A model generated the notes under the pieces. It searched no databases, was not told the DNA's origin, and saw nothing but the letters and a program-made list of their open reading frames with translations. Position numbers and translations under genes: made by a program. A DNA stretch of 64,000 nt. Origin: Modestobacter sp. DSM 44400. Lineage in GTDB: Bacteria; Actinomycetota; Actinomycetes; Mycobacteriales; Geodermatophilaceae. Every line of letters begins with the position of its first letter. The first letter of the stretch is position 1. The stretch covers positions 1 to 64,000 of the forward strand of contig NZ_FNOZ01000003.1 of the NCBI RefSeq assembly GCF_900107175.1, read 5' to 3'. Shown here one piece after another: positions 9,093-19,505 of this stretch.

Positions 9093-10178
9093 ATGACCGG
9101 GGCGAACATCCTGCGGGGCGCCGTATCGCCGTTCTGGCCGGGGCTCATCGAGGCCTACCGGCACCGGCTGCCGGTCAGCCCGTCGACCCCGGTGGTGACG
9201 CTGCAGGAGGGTGCCACCCCGCTGGTGCCGGCGCCGGAGCTGTCCCGGCGTACCGGCTGCGAGGTCTACCTCAAGGTCGAGGGCGCCAACCCGACCGGGT
9301 CGTTCAAGGACCGCGGGATGACGATGGCGATCACCAAGGCCGTTGAGGAGGGGGCCAAGGCGGTCATCTGTGCCTCCACCGGCAACACCAGCGCCAGCGC
9401 CGCCGCCTACGCCGCGCGCGCGGGGCTGGTCTGCGCCGTCCTGGTGCCGCAGGGCAAGATCGCCAGCGGCAAGCTGGCCCAGGCGCTGGTGCACGGGGCC
9501 AAGCTGCTGCAGGTCGAGGGCAACTTCGACGACTGCCTCGCGCTGGCCAGCAAGCTGGCGATCGACTACCCGGTCAGCCTGGTCAACAGCGTCAACCAGT
9601 ACCGCATCGAGGGACAGAAGACCGCGGCGTTCGAGGTGGTCGACGTCCTCGGCGACGCCCCGGACGTGCACTGCCTGCCGGTCGGCAACGCCGGCAACAT
9701 CACGGCGTACTGGCAGGGCTACCGCGAGTACGCCGCGGACGGTCCGGCCACCCGCACGCCGCGGATGTGGGGGTTCCAGGCCGCCGGCGCCGCCCCGATC
9801 GTCACCGGCAGGGTCGTCGAGCAGCCCAGCACGATCGCCACCGCCATCCGGATCGGCAACCCGGCGTCCTGGACCAAGGCGCTGGAAGCCCGGGACTCCT
9901 CCGGCGGGCGGATCGACGCGGTCACCGACCGGGCGATCCTGGCCGCCTACAAGCTGCTCGCCCGCACCGAGGCGGTGTTCGTCGAGCCGGCGTCCGCGGC
10001 GTCGGTGGCCGGGCTCCTGCAGGTGGCGGCGGCAGGCGAGCTGGCCCCGGGTCAGCGGGTGGTCTGCACCGTCACCGGCAACGGCCTCAAGGACCCCGAG
10101 TGGGCCATCTCCGGCGCCCCCGCGCCGGTGACGATCCCGGTCGACGCCGCCACGGCGGCCGCGCAGCTCGGCCTCTAG
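9093..10178 (+). CDS. thrC: Threonine synthase
   Basis: 361-residue PLP enzyme (fold type II) that converts O-phosphohomoserine to threonine. The PLP lysine is Lys72 within [14 protein letters not shown]. The phosphate-binding loop [12 protein letters not shown] and the downstream [11 protein letters not shown] segment are present. Length matches the short actinobacterial form. ATG 9093 has only a weak upstream purine tract (gaacaggtgatctggtc). The stop TAG shares its last G with the thrB GTG start (TAGTG), so the two final steps of threonine synthesis are translated in tandem. Confidence 0.97.
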   Translation: MTGANILRGAVSPFWPGLIEAYRHRLPVSPSTPVVTLQEGATPLVPAPELSRRTGCEVYLKVEGANPTGSFKDRGMTMAITKAVEEGAKAVICASTGNTSASAAAYAARAGLVCAVLVPQGKIASGKLAQALVHGAKLLQVEGNFDDCLALASKLAIDYPVSLVNSVNQYRIEGQKTAAFEVVDVLGDAPDVHCLPVGNAGNITAYWQGYREYAADGPATRTPRMWGFQAAGAAPIVTGRVVEQPSTIATAIRIGNPASWTKALEARDSSGGRIDAVTDRAILAAYKLLARTEAVFVEPASAASVAGLLQVAAAGELAPGQRVVCTVTGNGLKDPEWAISGAPAPVTIPVDAATAAAQLGL

Positions 10179-11140
10179 TGGCGGCTTCCGGCTCGGCGGT
10201 GCGCGTCCGGGTGCCCGCCACCAGCGCCAACCTCGGTCCCGGTTTCGACTGCGCCGGCCTGGCGCTGAGCTGCTGGGACGTACTGGACGTCGTCGTCACC
10301 GACGGCGGGCTGGCCGTCGAGGTCAGCGGCACCGGGGCGGGGGAGCTGCCCACCGACGAGTCACATCTGGTTGTGCGCTCCTTCCGGGCGGCGTGCGTGG
10401 AGCTCGGTTGGTCGCCGGCAGGTCTGCGCCTGTCCGCCCGCAACGAGGTGCCGCAGGGCCGCGGGCTGGGCTCCTCGGCCGCGGCGGTCACCGCCGGCGT
10501 CCTGGCCGCGTGGGCGCTGTGCCCCGACGTCGTCGGGGTCGACGACGCAGCGGTGCTGCGGCTCTGCTCCGAGATGGAGGGCCACCCGGACAACGTCGCC
10601 GCCTGCCTGTTGGGTGGGGCCACGCTGTCCTGGACGACGTCGGCCGGCGCCCGCGCCGAACGGCTGTCGGTCGACCCGCGGATCGCCCCGGTGCTGTTCG
10701 TACCTGTTGCGACGCTGTCCACGCACGTGGCGCGGGGGCTGCTGCCGGCCACCGTCCCGCACGCCGACGCCGCGCACGCCGCCGGCCGGGCCGCGCTCCT
10801 CGTACACGCCCTCACCCGCGACCCGGCGCTGCTGTTCGAGGGGACCGAGGACCGGCTGCACCAGGCTCAGCGTGCCCCGGCGATGCCGGAGAGTGCCGCG
10901 CTGGTAGCCGGGCTGCGGGCTGACGGGCACGCCGCCGCCGTCTCCGGCGCCGGGCCCAGCGTGCTGGTGCTCGCGCAGCTGACCACCGGCGAGCACGCCG
11001 GCGACGCGGTGTCCGCTGCCGCCGTCCGGGAGCTGGCCGGGTACACCCCGCCGGGGTGGCGCTGCCTGCCGCTGCCGGTCGACCACACCGGCGCGGCGGT
11101 CACCCCGCTGCCCGCTGATCACGATGCGGTATCGTTCTGA
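10178..11140 (+). CDS. thrB: Homoserine kinase
   Basis: 320-residue GHMP kinase that phosphorylates homoserine with ATP to feed ThrC. N-terminal motif VRVPATSANLGPGFDCAG, ATP loop VPQGRGLGSSAAAVTAG and C-terminal GAGPSVLVL are all intact. GTG 10178 overlaps the thrC stop by one base and places the conserved N-terminus correctly. It closes the threonine cluster; a 261-bp gap precedes rho. Confidence 0.96.
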   Translation: MAASGSAVRVRVPATSANLGPGFDCAGLALSCWDVLDVVVTDGGLAVEVSGTGAGELPTDESHLVVRSFRAACVELGWSPAGLRLSARNEVPQGRGLGSSAAAVTAGVLAAWALCPDVVGVDDAAVLRLCSEMEGHPDNVAACLLGGATLSWTTSAGARAERLSVDPRIAPVLFVPVATLSTHVARGLLPATVPHADAAHAAGRAALLVHALTRDPALLFEGTEDRLHQAQRAPAMPESAALVAGLRADGHAAAVSGAGPSVLVLAQLTTGEHAGDAVSAAAVRELAGYTPPGWRCLPLPVDHTGAAVTPLPADHDAVSF

Positions 11141-11401
11141 CCGCCTGGAAGACACTGGTGGCAGACGGTGTTGTGGGCACTGTCGGCTTGTGTCTAGGCT
11201 GACGACGTAGCCGCCTCCGGGCGTTGCTCCACGCGGGAGCGTTGCAGACGGGACGATCCGTCGCCGCTCGTCCTCGCCCCGCATCCACAGATTCGTGTTA
11301 TCCCGATCGACGCCACGAGTCGAACAGCTGGCTCCTATGGTCCGGGACCGGATCACCCCCTGCGCTGGTAGGCGCAGGTCACCGCAGGGAAGGACCTGTA
11401 C
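11141..11401 (+). promoter_or_regulatory. rho leader/promoter region
   Basis: No gene is visible. The span holds a small gctcc-acgcg-ggagc hairpin, a ctgcg/cgcag hairpin about 25 bp before rho, and a purine-rich GGGAAGGA ribosome site ending 8 nt before the GTG. rho is often autoregulated by attenuation in its leader. Whether that applies here cannot be told from sequence. Confidence 0.35.
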
Positions 11402-13633
11402 GTGAGTGAGACCACCGACCTCGTCGACGCCCCGTCGAACGAGGTAGCTGCCGACACCGGAGCGGCCAGCCGTTCCCGTCGTCGAGGCAGCGGACTGTCC
11501 GGGATGCTGCTGCCCGAGCTGCAGCGCCTGGCCGGTGAACTGGGCATTGCCGGCACCGGCAAGATGCGCAAGAGCGACCTCGTCGCCGCCATCTCCGAGC
11601 GCCAGGTGGGCGGGCCGTCCGGCCCGGCGCCGGCGCAGGTCACCGCACCCACCCCCCCCGCGCCGCGCTCCGACCGCGCGGCCGACAGCCCCGTCACCGG
11701 GGGTGTGACCACTACGGCCGCGCCGCTGGAGGCGCCGATCAGCGGAGGCGGCAACGGCGGACCCGTCAACGGGTCGGTCAACGGCGCCGCAGCCGGCGGT
11801 GCCGACACCGCGGCCGACGCTCCCGCCGAGGCGCCGACGGGGCGCCGTCGCCGGACCGCCAGCCGTCCGGCCGGCGCGCCGATGGCGGACGCCGACAATG
11901 GGAGCACCGACTCCCCGGGCGCCGCGGCTCCCGCCGCCGGCGCCGAGACCCGCACCGAGTCCCCTCCGGACACGGCGCCGGCCGAGGGCCACACTGAGGG
12001 TGAGCGTCCCGAGCGCCCGCAGCGGACCCGCGGCAACCGTGACCGCGTCGAGCGGGACGGTGCCCGCGACGGTGCCGGCCGCGAGGGCGTTGCCGCCGAG
12101 GACCGCACCCGTGAGGGCGCCAAGCGCGACGAGCGCCCCCGTGCCGACGGCAACCACGACTCCGAGGAGCGCGCCGGCCGCAACCGCACCGGCGGGGGCG
12201 ACGGCGAGACCGGCGACCGCGCCGAGCGCGGCCGCAGCGGCCGTAACAATCGCGACGGCAACCGCGACGGAGGCCGTCCCGACGGCAACCGTAACGACGT
12301 GGGCCGCAGCGACGTGGGCCGCAGCGACGGCGGCCGCAACGACGCCGGCCGTCCCGACGAGGACGACGACGAGTTCGACGGCAACGGCCGTCGCCGCGGC
12401 CGGCGCTACCGCGACCGCAACCGTCGCGGCGGCAACGCCGGCGGCGGGGGCCGGGAGCGCTTCGAGCCCAGCGAGCCCACGGTCAGCGACGACGACGTCC
12501 TGCTGCCGGTCGCCGGCATCCTCGATGTGCTCGACAGCTACGCCTTCGTCCGGACCTCGGGGTACCTGACCGGCCCGAACGACGTATACGTATCGCTGTC
12601 CCAGGTGCGCCGCCACGGCCTGCGCCGCGGTGACGCCATCACCGGTGCGGTCCGCCAGCCCCGGGAGGGCGAGCGCAAGGACAAGTACAACGCGCTGGTC
12701 CGCCTCGACTCGGTCAACGGCCTGGACCCCGAGCAGGCCCGCGACCGGCCGGAGTTCACCAAGCTCACGCCGCTCTACCCGCAGGAACGCCTGCGGCTGG
12801 AGACCGAGTCGAACCTGCTGACCACCCGGTTGATGGACCTGGTCATGCCGATCGGCAAGGGGCAGCGTGCGCTGATCGTCAGCCCGCCCAAGGCGGGCAA
12901 GACGATGGTGCTGCAGGCGATCGCCAACGCGATCTCCACGAACAACCCCGAGTGCCACCTGATGGTCGTGCTCGTCGACGAGCGGCCCGAAGAGGTCACC
13001 GACATGCAGCGCTCGGTGAAGGGCGAGGTCATCGCCTCGACCTTCGACCGGCCGCCGTCGGACCACACGACGGTCGCGGAGCTGTCCATCGAGCGGGCCA
13101 AGCGCCTGGTCGAGATGGGGCACGACGTCGTCGTCCTGCTGGACTCGATCACCCGGCTGGGGCGTGCCTACAACCTGGCCGCCCCGGCCAGCGGCCGCAT
13201 CCTGTCCGGTGGTGTCGATTCCACGGCGCTGTACCCGCCGAAGCGCTTCCTCGGTGCCGCCCGCAACATCGAGAACGGTGGCTCGCTCACCATCATCGCC
13301 TCGGCGCTGGTGGAGACCGGGTCGACGATGGACACGGTGATCTTCGAGGAGTTCAAGGGCACCGGCAACGCCGAGATCAAGCTCGACCGCCGGCTGGCGG
13401 ACAAGCGGGTCTTCCCGGCCGTCGACGTCAACGCCTCGGGCACCCGCAAGGAGGAGATCCTCCTGGCTCCTGACGAGCTCGCGATCATCATCAAGCTGCG
13501 CCGGGTGCTCTCCGCGCTCGAGCCGCAGCAGGCGATCGAGCTGCTGCTGGACCGCATGCGCAAGACGCGCAACAACATCGAGTTCCTGATGCAGGTCCAG
13601 AAGACGACGCTCGGCGTCGGCGAGAAGGACTGA
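11402..13633 (+). CDS. rho: Transcription termination factor Rho, with long RGD-rich insertion
   Basis: 743-residue hexameric RNA helicase that ends transcripts. The N-terminal Rho/SAP-like domain ([17 protein letters not shown]) lies near residues 36-68. An insertion of roughly 280 residues follows, rich in Arg, Gly, Asp and Asn, including a 15-bp repeat (gacgtgggccgcagc at 12296 and 12311). The OB-fold RNA-binding domain begins near residue 362. The ATPase has Walker A SPPKAGKT at 494-501. Insertions of this kind are typical of actinobacterial Rho and add RNA contacts. E. coli Rho is 419 residues. GTG 11402 has a good GGAAGGA site. Confidence 0.97.
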   Translation: MSETTDLVDAPSNEVAADTGAASRSRRRGSGLSGMLLPELQRLAGELGIAGTGKMRKSDLVAAISERQVGGPSGPAPAQVTAPTPPAPRSDRAADSPVTGGVTTTAAPLEAPISGGGNGGPVNGSVNGAAAGGADTAADAPAEAPTGRRRRTASRPAGAPMADADNGSTDSPGAAAPAAGAETRTESPPDTAPAEGHTEGERPERPQRTRGNRDRVERDGARDGAGREGVAAEDRTREGAKRDERPRADGNHDSEERAGRNRTGGGDGETGDRAERGRSGRNNRDGNRDGGRPDGNRNDVGRSDVGRSDGGRNDAGRPDEDDDEFDGNGRRRGRRYRDRNRRGGNAGGGGRERFEPSEPTVSDDDVLLPVAGILDVLDSYAFVRTSGYLTGPNDVYVSLSQVRRHGLRRGDAITGAVRQPREGERKDKYNALVRLDSVNGLDPEQARDRPEFTKLTPLYPQERLRLETESNLLTTRLMDLVMPIGKGQRALIVSPPKAGKTMVLQAIANAISTNNPECHLMVVLVDERPEEVTDMQRSVKGEVIASTFDRPPSDHTTVAELSIERAKRLVEMGHDVVVLLDSITRLGRAYNLAAPASGRILSGGVDSTALYPPKRFLGAARNIENGGSLTIIASALVETGSTMDTVIFEEFKGTGNAEIKLDRRLADKRVFPAVDVNASGTRKEEILLAPDELAIIIKLRRVLSALEPQQAIELLLDRMRKTRNNIEFLMQVQKTTLGVGEKD

Positions 13634-13736
13634 CCCCCGGCCCGCCCGGCCGGTCCTCCCGTCTGGGAGACTGATGGGCCGAGCCTGCGCCACCGATCCA
13701 GAACCAGACCGACCGAGCAGAGAGAGGGTGAGCGGC

Positions 13737-13967
13737 ATGAAGGCCGACATCCACCCGAACTACACCGTCACCGAGGTGACCTGTGGTTGCGGCAACACGT
13801 TCCACACGCGCAGCACCTACGGCCAGCCCGCGCTGAGCGTCGAGGTGTGCTCCGCCTGCCACCCGTTCTACACGGGCAAGCAGAAGATCATGGACACCGG
13901 TGGCCGCGTCGCCCGCTTCGAGAAGCGGTTCGGCAAGCGCACCACCGGCGTCAACGCCGAGAAGTAG
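13737..13967 (+). CDS. rpmE: 50S ribosomal protein L31, zinc-binding form
   Basis: 76 residues, bL31 type. Four cysteines (CGC near residue 17 and CSACH near 37) identify the C+ zinc-binding form, which is expressed when zinc is sufficient. Family signature [18 protein letters not shown] is complete. ATG 13737 is preferred over the in-frame GTG at 13728 because the AGAGAGGG site lies 8 nt upstream and the family starts MKxDIHP. It sits between rho and prfA, the usual actinobacterial position. A strong hairpin follows 7 bp after the stop. Confidence 0.97.
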   Translation: MKADIHPNYTVTEVTCGCGNTFHTRSTYGQPALSVEVCSACHPFYTGKQKIMDTGGRVARFEKRFGKRTTGVNAEK

Positions 13968-13974
13968 CACCTCC

Positions 13975-14021
13975 GACGGCGCCTGCGCCGCTCCCCTCGC
14001 GGGAGCGGCGCAGGCGCCGTC
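13975..14021. terminator. 21-bp perfect hairpin after rpmE
   Basis: Arms 13975-13995 and 14001-14021 are perfectly complementary (gacggcgcctgcgccgctccc type) around a ctcgc loop. It starts 7 bp after the rpmE stop. There is no T-tract, which is common for high-GC terminators. Confidence 0.75.
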
Positions 14022-14041
14022 GTCATGTCCGGACCCGTTTC

Positions 14042-14069
14042 CCCGGCCAAAGTGGCCACTTTGGCCGGG
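14042..14069. repeat. 28-bp perfect palindrome upstream of prfA
   Basis: The sequence centred on agtggccact is self-complementary over 28 bp with no loop (arms cccggccaaagtgg). It ends 19 bp before the prfA GTG, and the ribosome site GTAGGAG lies in between. A loopless dyad suggests a protein-binding operator or a dispersed palindrome rather than a terminator. No second copy exists in this window. Confidence 0.6.
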
Positions 14070-14088
14070 CCTGCCGTAGGAGTGCACC

Positions 14089-15168
14089 GTGAGCAGCAAC
14101 GCTGACGCCGGCACCGACCGGCTCGCCGACGCCCTCGAGGAGCACGCCTCCCTGGAGGCCGAGCTGGCCGACCCGGCGGTGCATGCCGACGCCGCCCGAG
14201 CTCGCCGGCTGGGGCGCCGTTACGCCCAGCTGGCCCCGCTGGTGGAGAACGCCCGCGCCCTTGAGGAGGCCCGCGGCGACCTGGCCACCGCGCTCGAGCT
14301 GGCCGTGGAGGACGCCTCCTTCGCCGCCGAGGCCACTGCCCTCGAGCAGCGGGTGGCCCAGCTCGACGACCGACTGACCGAGCTGCTGCTGCCCAAGGAC
14401 CCCGATGACGACAAGGACGTCATCCTCGAGATCAAGGCGGGGGAGGGCGGGGCGGAGTCGGCGCTGTTCGCCGGCGACCTGCTGCGCATGTACCTGCGCT
14501 ACGCCGAGCGCCGAGGCTGGTCGACGGATGTCCTCGACGCCGTGGGCGCGGAGCTCGGCGGGTACAAGGACGTCGCGGTGGCGGTGAAGTCGCGCACGGA
14601 CGAGGGCATCTGGTCCCGGCTGAAGTTCGAGGCCGGCGTGCACCGGGTGCAGCGGGTGCCGGTCACCGAGTCCCAGGGCCGCATCCACACCTCCGCGGTC
14701 GGCGTCCTGGTGCTGCCCGAGGCCGAGGAGGTCGACGTCAGCGTCGACCCGAACGACCTGCGGATCGACGTCTTCCGCTCCTCGGGTCCGGGTGGGCAGA
14801 GCGTGAACACGACCGACTCCGCCGTCCGGATCACCCACCTGCCCAGCGGCATCGTGGTCAGCTCGCAGAACGAGAAGAGCCAGCTGCAGAACCGGGAGTC
14901 CGCGCTGCGGGTGCTGCGCTCCCGACTGCTCGCCGCCGCGCGCGAGGAGGCCGCCGCGACCGCGTCGGACCACCGCCGCAGCCAAGTGCGCACCGTCGAT
15001 CGCAGCGAGCGGGTGCGCACCTACAACTTCCCGGAGAACCGGATCAGCGACCACCGGGTCGGGTTCAAGGCGCACAACCTGGACGCCGTCCTGGACGGCG
15101 AACTCGACCCGGTGCTCGATGCGCTCACCGAGGCGCACACCGCCGAGCTGCTGGCGGCCGGCTCCTGA
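14089..15168 (+). CDS. prfA: Peptide chain release factor 1
   Basis: 359 residues. Recognises UAA/UAG stops and hydrolyses peptidyl-tRNA. The stop-codon reading tripeptide PxT appears as [14 protein letters not shown], the RF1-type version, and the catalytic GGQ is at residues 235-237 ([15 protein letters not shown]). GTG 14089 follows a clear TAGGAG site. The stop overlaps the region encoding the start of prmC, whose product methylates the Gln of this GGQ, a very common gene pair. Confidence 0.97.
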   Translation: MSSNADAGTDRLADALEEHASLEAELADPAVHADAARARRLGRRYAQLAPLVENARALEEARGDLATALELAVEDASFAAEATALEQRVAQLDDRLTELLLPKDPDDDKDVILEIKAGEGGAESALFAGDLLRMYLRYAERRGWSTDVLDAVGAELGGYKDVAVAVKSRTDEGIWSRLKFEAGVHRVQRVPVTESQGRIHTSAVGVLVLPEAEEVDVSVDPNDLRIDVFRSSGPGGQSVNTTDSAVRITHLPSGIVVSSQNEKSQLQNRESALRVLRSRLLAAAREEAAATASDHRRSQVRTVDRSERVRTYNFPENRISDHRVGFKAHNLDAVLDGELDPVLDALTEAHTAELLAAGS

Positions 15169-16055
15169 ACGCCCGCACCCTCGCCGCGCAGGCGGCCCGC
15201 ACACTCGCCGGGGCCGGCGTCGAATCCCCGCGGGCGGACGCCGAGCTCCTGCTGGCCGCCGTGCTCGACGTGCCCCGCGCCCGGCTGCTCACCCTCGACG
15301 ACGTACCCGACGCCACCGCCGGGCGGTTCGCCGCCCTGATCGAGCAGCGGGCCGCGCGGGTGCCGCTGCAGCACCTCACCGGCCGGGCGCCGTTCCGGCA
15401 CGTCGAGCTCGCCGTCGGACCGGGGGTCTTCGTGCCCCGCCCGGAGACCGAGCTCATCGCCGGCTGGGTGCTCGACCGGATCGCCGGGCTCGACGCGCCG
15501 CGGGTGGTCGACCTGGGCACCGGCTCGGGGGCGATCGCGCTGTCGGTGGCCTCCGAGCACCCCGGCGCGCAGGTCGTCGCCGTCGAGCACGACGCCGGCG
15601 CCATCGAGTGGACCCGGCACAACGCCGCCGCGCGGGCCGCCGCCGGGGACACCCCGGTCGAGGTGCTCGCCGGGGACATGACCGACCCCGGGCTGCTGTC
15701 CGCGCTCGAGGGCTCGGTGGACGTCGTCGTCTCCAACCCGCCCTACGTCCCCGACGGCGCCCGGTTGCCGCGCGAGGTCGCCGACCACGATCCGCCGCTG
15801 GCGCTGTGGGGTGGACCCGACGGACTCGACGTCGTCCGCGGGCTCCTGCGCACCGCCGCCCGGCTGCTGCGCCCCGGCGGCTGGCTGGGCATCGAGCACG
15901 CCGACCAGCAGGGCAGCACTCTGCCCGCGCTGGTGCGCGCCGCCGGCGGGTGGACCGAGGTCACCGACCATTCTGACCTGGCCGGCCGGCCGCGGTACAC
16001 GACCGCTCGGCTCGGCGGGGCCGAGGCCGCACCGGACCCGGGCCCGCGAGGCTGA
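15165..16055 (+). CDS. prmC: Peptide chain release factor N5-glutamine methyltransferase
   Basis: SAM-dependent enzyme that methylates the GGQ glutamine of RF1/RF2. The SAM loop [13 protein letters not shown] and catalytic NPPYVPD (Asn at residue 191 counted from 15165) are intact. The normal PrmC N-terminal helices ([38 protein letters not shown]) are encoded from 15168 onward. No ATG, GTG or TTG precedes them in frame. The candidates are CTG 15165, overlapping the prfA stop (CTGA), or GTG 15261, which would lose 32 conserved residues. I place the start at CTG 15165 as the best fit to the family. Confidence 0.9.
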   Translation: MNARTLAAQAARTLAGAGVESPRADAELLLAAVLDVPRARLLTLDDVPDATAGRFAALIEQRAARVPLQHLTGRAPFRHVELAVGPGVFVPRPETELIAGWVLDRIAGLDAPRVVDLGTGSGAIALSVASEHPGAQVVAVEHDAGAIEWTRHNAAARAAAGDTPVEVLAGDMTDPGLLSALEGSVDVVVSNPPYVPDGARLPREVADHDPPLALWGGPDGLDVVRGLLRTAARLLRPGGWLGIEHADQQGSTLPALVRAAGGWTEVTDHSDLAGRPRYTTARLGGAEAAPDPGPRG

Positions 16056-16080
16056 GCCGGGCGGAGCGCCGGGAGGCGCA

Positions 16081-16740
16081 GTGACAGACTCCGGTCCCGT
16101 GGCCGACGTCTACGACTGCAGCGACCCGGAGCAGCGCACCGCGGGGCTGGCCGCCGCCGCAGCGGCGCTGTCCCGCGGCGACCTGGTCCTCCTGCCCACC
16201 GACACCGTCTACGGGGTGGCCGCCGACGCCTTCACCCCCGCTGCGGTGACGAAGCTGCTGGCCGCCAAGAACCGCGGCCGCAGCATGCCGGTCCCGGTGC
16301 TCATCGGTGAGGCGTCCACGCTGGCCGGCCTGGTCACCACCGTTCCGTCGGTGGCACACGCCCTCGCCGAGGCGTTCTGGCCCGGCGGGCTCACCCTGGT
16401 CCTCGAGCACGCGCCCTCGCTGGCCTGGGACCTCGGCGATGCCGAGGGCACCGTCGCGGTCCGGCTACCCGACGACGACCTGACCCGGGAGCTGCTGCGC
16501 CGCACCGGGCCGCTGGCGGTGTCCAGCGCCAACCGGTCCGGGCGTCCGGCGGCGACGACGGCCCAGCAGGCGGACTACCAGCTCGGCGAGCACGGCGCGG
16601 TGGTCCTGGACGACGGCCCGCGGGAGGGCTCGGCGGCCAGCACGATCGTCGACTGCACCGCACCGACGCCCCGGGTGCTGCGGATCGGGGCCATCGACGT
16701 CGACCGGCTGCGCGAGGTGGTCCCCGGGATCACGGATTGA
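16081..16740 (+). CDS. tsaC: Threonylcarbamoyl-AMP synthase (Sua5/YrdC family)
   Basis: 219 residues. Makes L-threonylcarbamoyladenylate from threonine, bicarbonate and ATP for the t6A modification of ANN-decoding tRNAs. The YrdC signature [17 protein letters not shown], the [12 protein letters not shown] segment and [10 protein letters not shown] are present. It has the short TsaC form without the C-terminal Sua5 domain. GTG 16081 has a GGGAGG site 4 nt upstream. It follows prmC by 25 bp, the standard actinobacterial order. Confidence 0.93.
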   Translation: MTDSGPVADVYDCSDPEQRTAGLAAAAAALSRGDLVLLPTDTVYGVAADAFTPAAVTKLLAAKNRGRSMPVPVLIGEASTLAGLVTTVPSVAHALAEAFWPGGLTLVLEHAPSLAWDLGDAEGTVAVRLPDDDLTRELLRRTGPLAVSSANRSGRPAATTAQQADYQLGEHGAVVLDDGPREGSAASTIVDCTAPTPRVLRIGAIDVDRLREVVPGITD

Positions 16741-16939
16741 CGGACCGCTGGGCCGGAGGCTCCCGCCGTCATCGCACGAAACGGCTCCACGCCACCGAGG
16801 ACGGCACGTGGCCGCGATGCGATGCGAAGCATCGCCACGTTGCAGCGTTACGGTTGACTGTCCGCCGCGCCGTCCGAGCCCGGGCATCGCGGGCGCCCGC
16901 ACCGACGCACCGTCGTCCCGTTCCTGGAGTGCAGCCGCG
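16741..16939 (+). promoter_or_regulatory. glyA upstream region
   Basis: 199 bp without a gene. A 6-bp hairpin (cgatgc-gatgcgaa-gcatcg) lies near 16815-16835, and TTGCAG/TTGACT words near 16840-16860 could contribute to a promoter. I see no glycine or tetrahydrofolate riboswitch core. A GGAG ribosome site ends 10 nt before the glyA ATG. Confidence 0.3.
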
Positions 16940-18250
16940 ATGAGCACCTCCGCACCCACCCCCTACTGGGGCCCGGACTTCGACGCCCTGGCCGGCTTCG
17001 ACCCGGAGATCTCCGGCGTCGTACTAGACGAGCTCGACCGGCTCCGCGGCGGCCTGCAGTTGATCGCCAGCGAGAACTTCACCAGCCCGGCCGTGCTGGC
17101 CGCGCTGGGGAGCACGCTGTCCAACAAGTACGCCGAGGGTTATCCCGGACGGCGCTACTACGGCGGCTGCGAGGTCGTCGACCGGGCCGAGGAGATCGGC
17201 ATCGCCCGCGGCAGGGAGCTCTTCGGCGCGGAGCACGTCAACCTGCAGCCGCACTCCGGGGCCAGCGCAAACCTGGCCGCCTACGGCGCCTTCCTCTCCC
17301 CGGGCGACACCCTGCTGGGCATGGCGCTGCCGCACGGCGGGCACCTGACCCACGGCACCAAGGTGTCCTTCTCCGGCAAGTGGTTCAACGCCGTGCAGTA
17401 CGGCGTCCGGCCCGACACCGAGCACATCGACTACGACCAGGTGCGCGACCTGGCCCGCGAACACCGACCCAAGCTGATCGTCTGCGGCGGCTCGGCCATC
17501 CCGCGGCTGATCGACTTCGCCGCCTTCCGGGAGATCGCCGACGAGGTCGGCGCGATACTGATGGTCGACGCCGCGCACTTCATCGGCCTGGTCGCCGGCA
17601 AAGCGATCCCCTCGCCGGTGCCCTACGCCGACGTGGTCACCTTTACCACGCACAAGGTGCTGCGCGGGCCGCGCGGCGGCGCGATCGTCTGCAGGGCCGA
17701 GCACGCCAAGGCCATCGACAAGTCGACCTTCCCGATGATGCAGGGCGGCCCGCTGATGCACGCCATCGCGGCCAAGGCGGTGAACCTCAAGGAGTGCCTG
17801 CAGTCCGAATACCAGGTCTATGCCCGCCAGGTCATCGCCAACGCCCAGGCGCTCACCGCAGGCCTCGCCGCCGAGGGACTCCGCCCGGTGGCCGGTGGCA
17901 CCGACACCCACCTGGCGCTGCTGGACCTGCGCGAGGTGACCGACGACGCCGGCGAGCTGGTCACCGGCAAGGTGGCCGAGGCCCGCGCGGACGCCGCCGG
18001 CATCGTGCTGAACAAGAACGCCATTCCCTTCGACCCGCAGCCGGCCTCGATCGCCTCGGGCATCCGGGTGGGCAGCCCCGCGGTCACCACCCAGGGCATG
18101 GTCGAGACCGACATGAAGGCGGTCGCCGCGCTCATCGGCACCGCTATCCGGGACGCCTCCGGTGCCCGGACCGCCGAGGTGGCCGTCGGCGTCCGCGAGC
18201 TCGTGGCCGCGCACCCGGCCTACCCCGCTCCCGCCTCCTACTCCGCCTGA
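16940..18250 (+). CDS. glyA: Serine hydroxymethyltransferase
   Basis: 436-residue PLP enzyme interconverting serine and glycine while charging tetrahydrofolate with a one-carbon unit. Motifs: [42 protein letters not shown], and the PLP lysine Lys239 in [11 protein letters not shown]. The C-terminal [20 protein letters not shown] substrate segment is present. ATG 16940 was chosen over an in-frame upstream start because the family begins just before [10 protein letters not shown] and GGAG lies upstream. It is followed at 5 bp by wecA. Confidence 0.96.
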   Translation: MSTSAPTPYWGPDFDALAGFDPEISGVVLDELDRLRGGLQLIASENFTSPAVLAALGSTLSNKYAEGYPGRRYYGGCEVVDRAEEIGIARGRELFGAEHVNLQPHSGASANLAAYGAFLSPGDTLLGMALPHGGHLTHGTKVSFSGKWFNAVQYGVRPDTEHIDYDQVRDLAREHRPKLIVCGGSAIPRLIDFAAFREIADEVGAILMVDAAHFIGLVAGKAIPSPVPYADVVTFTTHKVLRGPRGGAIVCRAEHAKAIDKSTFPMMQGGPLMHAIAAKAVNLKECLQSEYQVYARQVIANAQALTAGLAAEGLRPVAGGTDTHLALLDLREVTDDAGELVTGKVAEARADAAGIVLNKNAIPFDPQPASIASGIRVGSPAVTTQGMVETDMKAVAALIGTAIRDASGARTAEVAVGVRELVAAHPAYPAPASYSA

Positions 18251-18254
18251 TCCG

Positions 18255-19505
18255 GTGCGCGAGTACGCCGTCGTCCTGCTGACCGCCGCGGTGGTCACCT
18301 TCCTGGCCACGCCCGTGGTCCGGGTGGCGGCGGTCCGGCTCAGGATGATGGCGGCGCCGCGGGAACGCGACGTGCACGTCATCCCCACCCCGCGGGGCGG
18401 GGGAGTGGCGATGTACCTGGGGGTCGCCGCCGCCGTCCTGGTCGCCGGCCGGCTGCCCGCGCTGCAGCGGACCTTCGACGACTCGCAGACCATCGGCGTG
18501 CTCATCGCCGGCGGCGTCATCTGCCTGCTCGGCGTGCTCGACGACCGGTTCAGTCTCGACCCGCTGACCAAGCTCACCGGCCAGATCGCCGCGGCTGGCG
18601 TGATGGTGCTCTTCGGCGTCCAGCTGCTCTACCTCTTCCTGCCGGTCGCCGACATCGGCACGCTCATCCTCGGGCCCTCGGTCGGGGTGCCGGCGACGAT
18701 CCTGCTGACCCTGCTGACGGTCAACGCGCTGAACTTCATCGACGGCCTCGACGGGCTGGCCGCGGGGGTCTCGGCGATCGCCGCGCTGGCCTTCTTCGCC
18801 TACAGCTACCACCTGGGGCTGGTCGGCTACGACGACGTGGCCAGCGCACCCGCGCTGATCACTGCCGTGCTCGCCGGTGCCTGCCTGGGCTTCCTGCCGC
18901 ACAACTTCAGCCCGGCGCGGATCTTCATGGGCGACTCTGGCTCCATGCTGGTGGGCCTGATGCTGTCGGCGGCGGCGGTCTCGGCGACCGGCCAGGCAGA
19001 TCCCCAGACCTTCGACTCCGCGGCCAGCCTGCTGCCGCTGGCGCTGCCCCTGCTGGTGCCGGTCGCCGTGCTGTTCATCCCCTTCGCCGACCTGGTGATG
19101 GCCGTGATCCGGCGCACCAGGCGCGGGCAGTCGCCGTTCTCCCCGGACAAGATGCACCTGCACCACCGGCTGTTGTCGATCGGGCACTCGCACCGGCGGG
19201 CGGTGCTGATCATGTACTTCTGGGCCGCGCTGCTCAGCTTCGGCGCGGTCGCGCTGTCCATCACCGGCGGGACGGCTAACGTCCTGGTCGTCATCGGTGC
19301 CCTGCTCGTCGTCGGGGTGGTCGTGGTGCTCAGCCCGCGGGCCCGGCGCGCGGCCATCGCTGCCCGACAGGCGAAGCTGGCCGCGATGAGGGAACGCAGC
19401 CGCTCGACCCACCCGACCGGGCGCGCCGTGCCGTCCGCCTCGCCCGCCCCTGCCCCTCCGGCGCCCCCGGTCGTCTCCTCGACCCCGGCGGGAGTGCGGC
19501 GGTGA
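18255..19505 (+). CDS. wecA: Undecaprenyl-phosphate GlcNAc-1-phosphate transferase (WecA/MraY family)
   Basis: 416-residue polytopic membrane enzyme that transfers a sugar-1-phosphate to polyprenyl phosphate, starting arabinogalactan- or teichoic-type wall polymers. Family landmarks are HVIPTPRGGGVAMYLG, LGVLDDRFSLDP, NFIDGLDGLAAG, FMGDSGSMLVG and the C-terminal KMHLHHRLLSIGHSHR. About ten to eleven hydrophobic helices are evident. A Pro/Ala tail follows. It sits immediately upstream of the ATP synthase operon, as in many actinobacteria (rfe-atpI). Its stop overlaps the next start (GTGA). Confidence 0.92.
   Translation: MREYAVVLLTAAVVTFLATPVVRVAAVRLRMMAAPRERDVHVIPTPRGGGVAMYLGVAAAVLVAGRLPALQRTFDDSQTIGVLIAGGVICLLGVLDDRFSLDPLTKLTGQIAAAGVMVLFGVQLLYLFLPVADIGTLILGPSVGVPATILLTLLTVNALNFIDGLDGLAAGVSAIAALAFFAYSYHLGLVGYDDVASAPALITAVLAGACLGFLPHNFSPARIFMGDSGSMLVGLMLSAAAVSATGQADPQTFDSAASLLPLALPLLVPVAVLFIPFADLVMAVIRRTRRGQSPFSPDKMHLHHRLLSIGHSHRRAVLIMYFWAALLSFGAVALSITGGTANVLVVIGALLVVGVVVVLSPRARRAAIAARQAKLAAMRERSRSTHPTGRAVPSASPAPAPPAPPVVSSTPAGVRR

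Noticed and set aside
8863-9096. 77-codon open frame between hom and thrC
   Set aside because: Its product is low-complexity Arg/Glu/Ser derived from the tandem repeats, with no domain and no codon pattern of a gene.
11141-11401. Small coding gene in the rho leader
   Set aside because: Short frames here lack ribosome sites and conservation cues; the region reads better as leader sequence.
10361-13750. 1129-codon minus-strand frame antisense to rho
   Set aside because: Product is Val/Ala/Gly/Arg repeat-like and mirrors the rho codons; rho is the real gene.
16741-16939. Glycine or tetrahydrofolate riboswitch upstream of glyA
   Set aside because: I could not find the conserved core or pairing of either class; only a short local hairpin is present.
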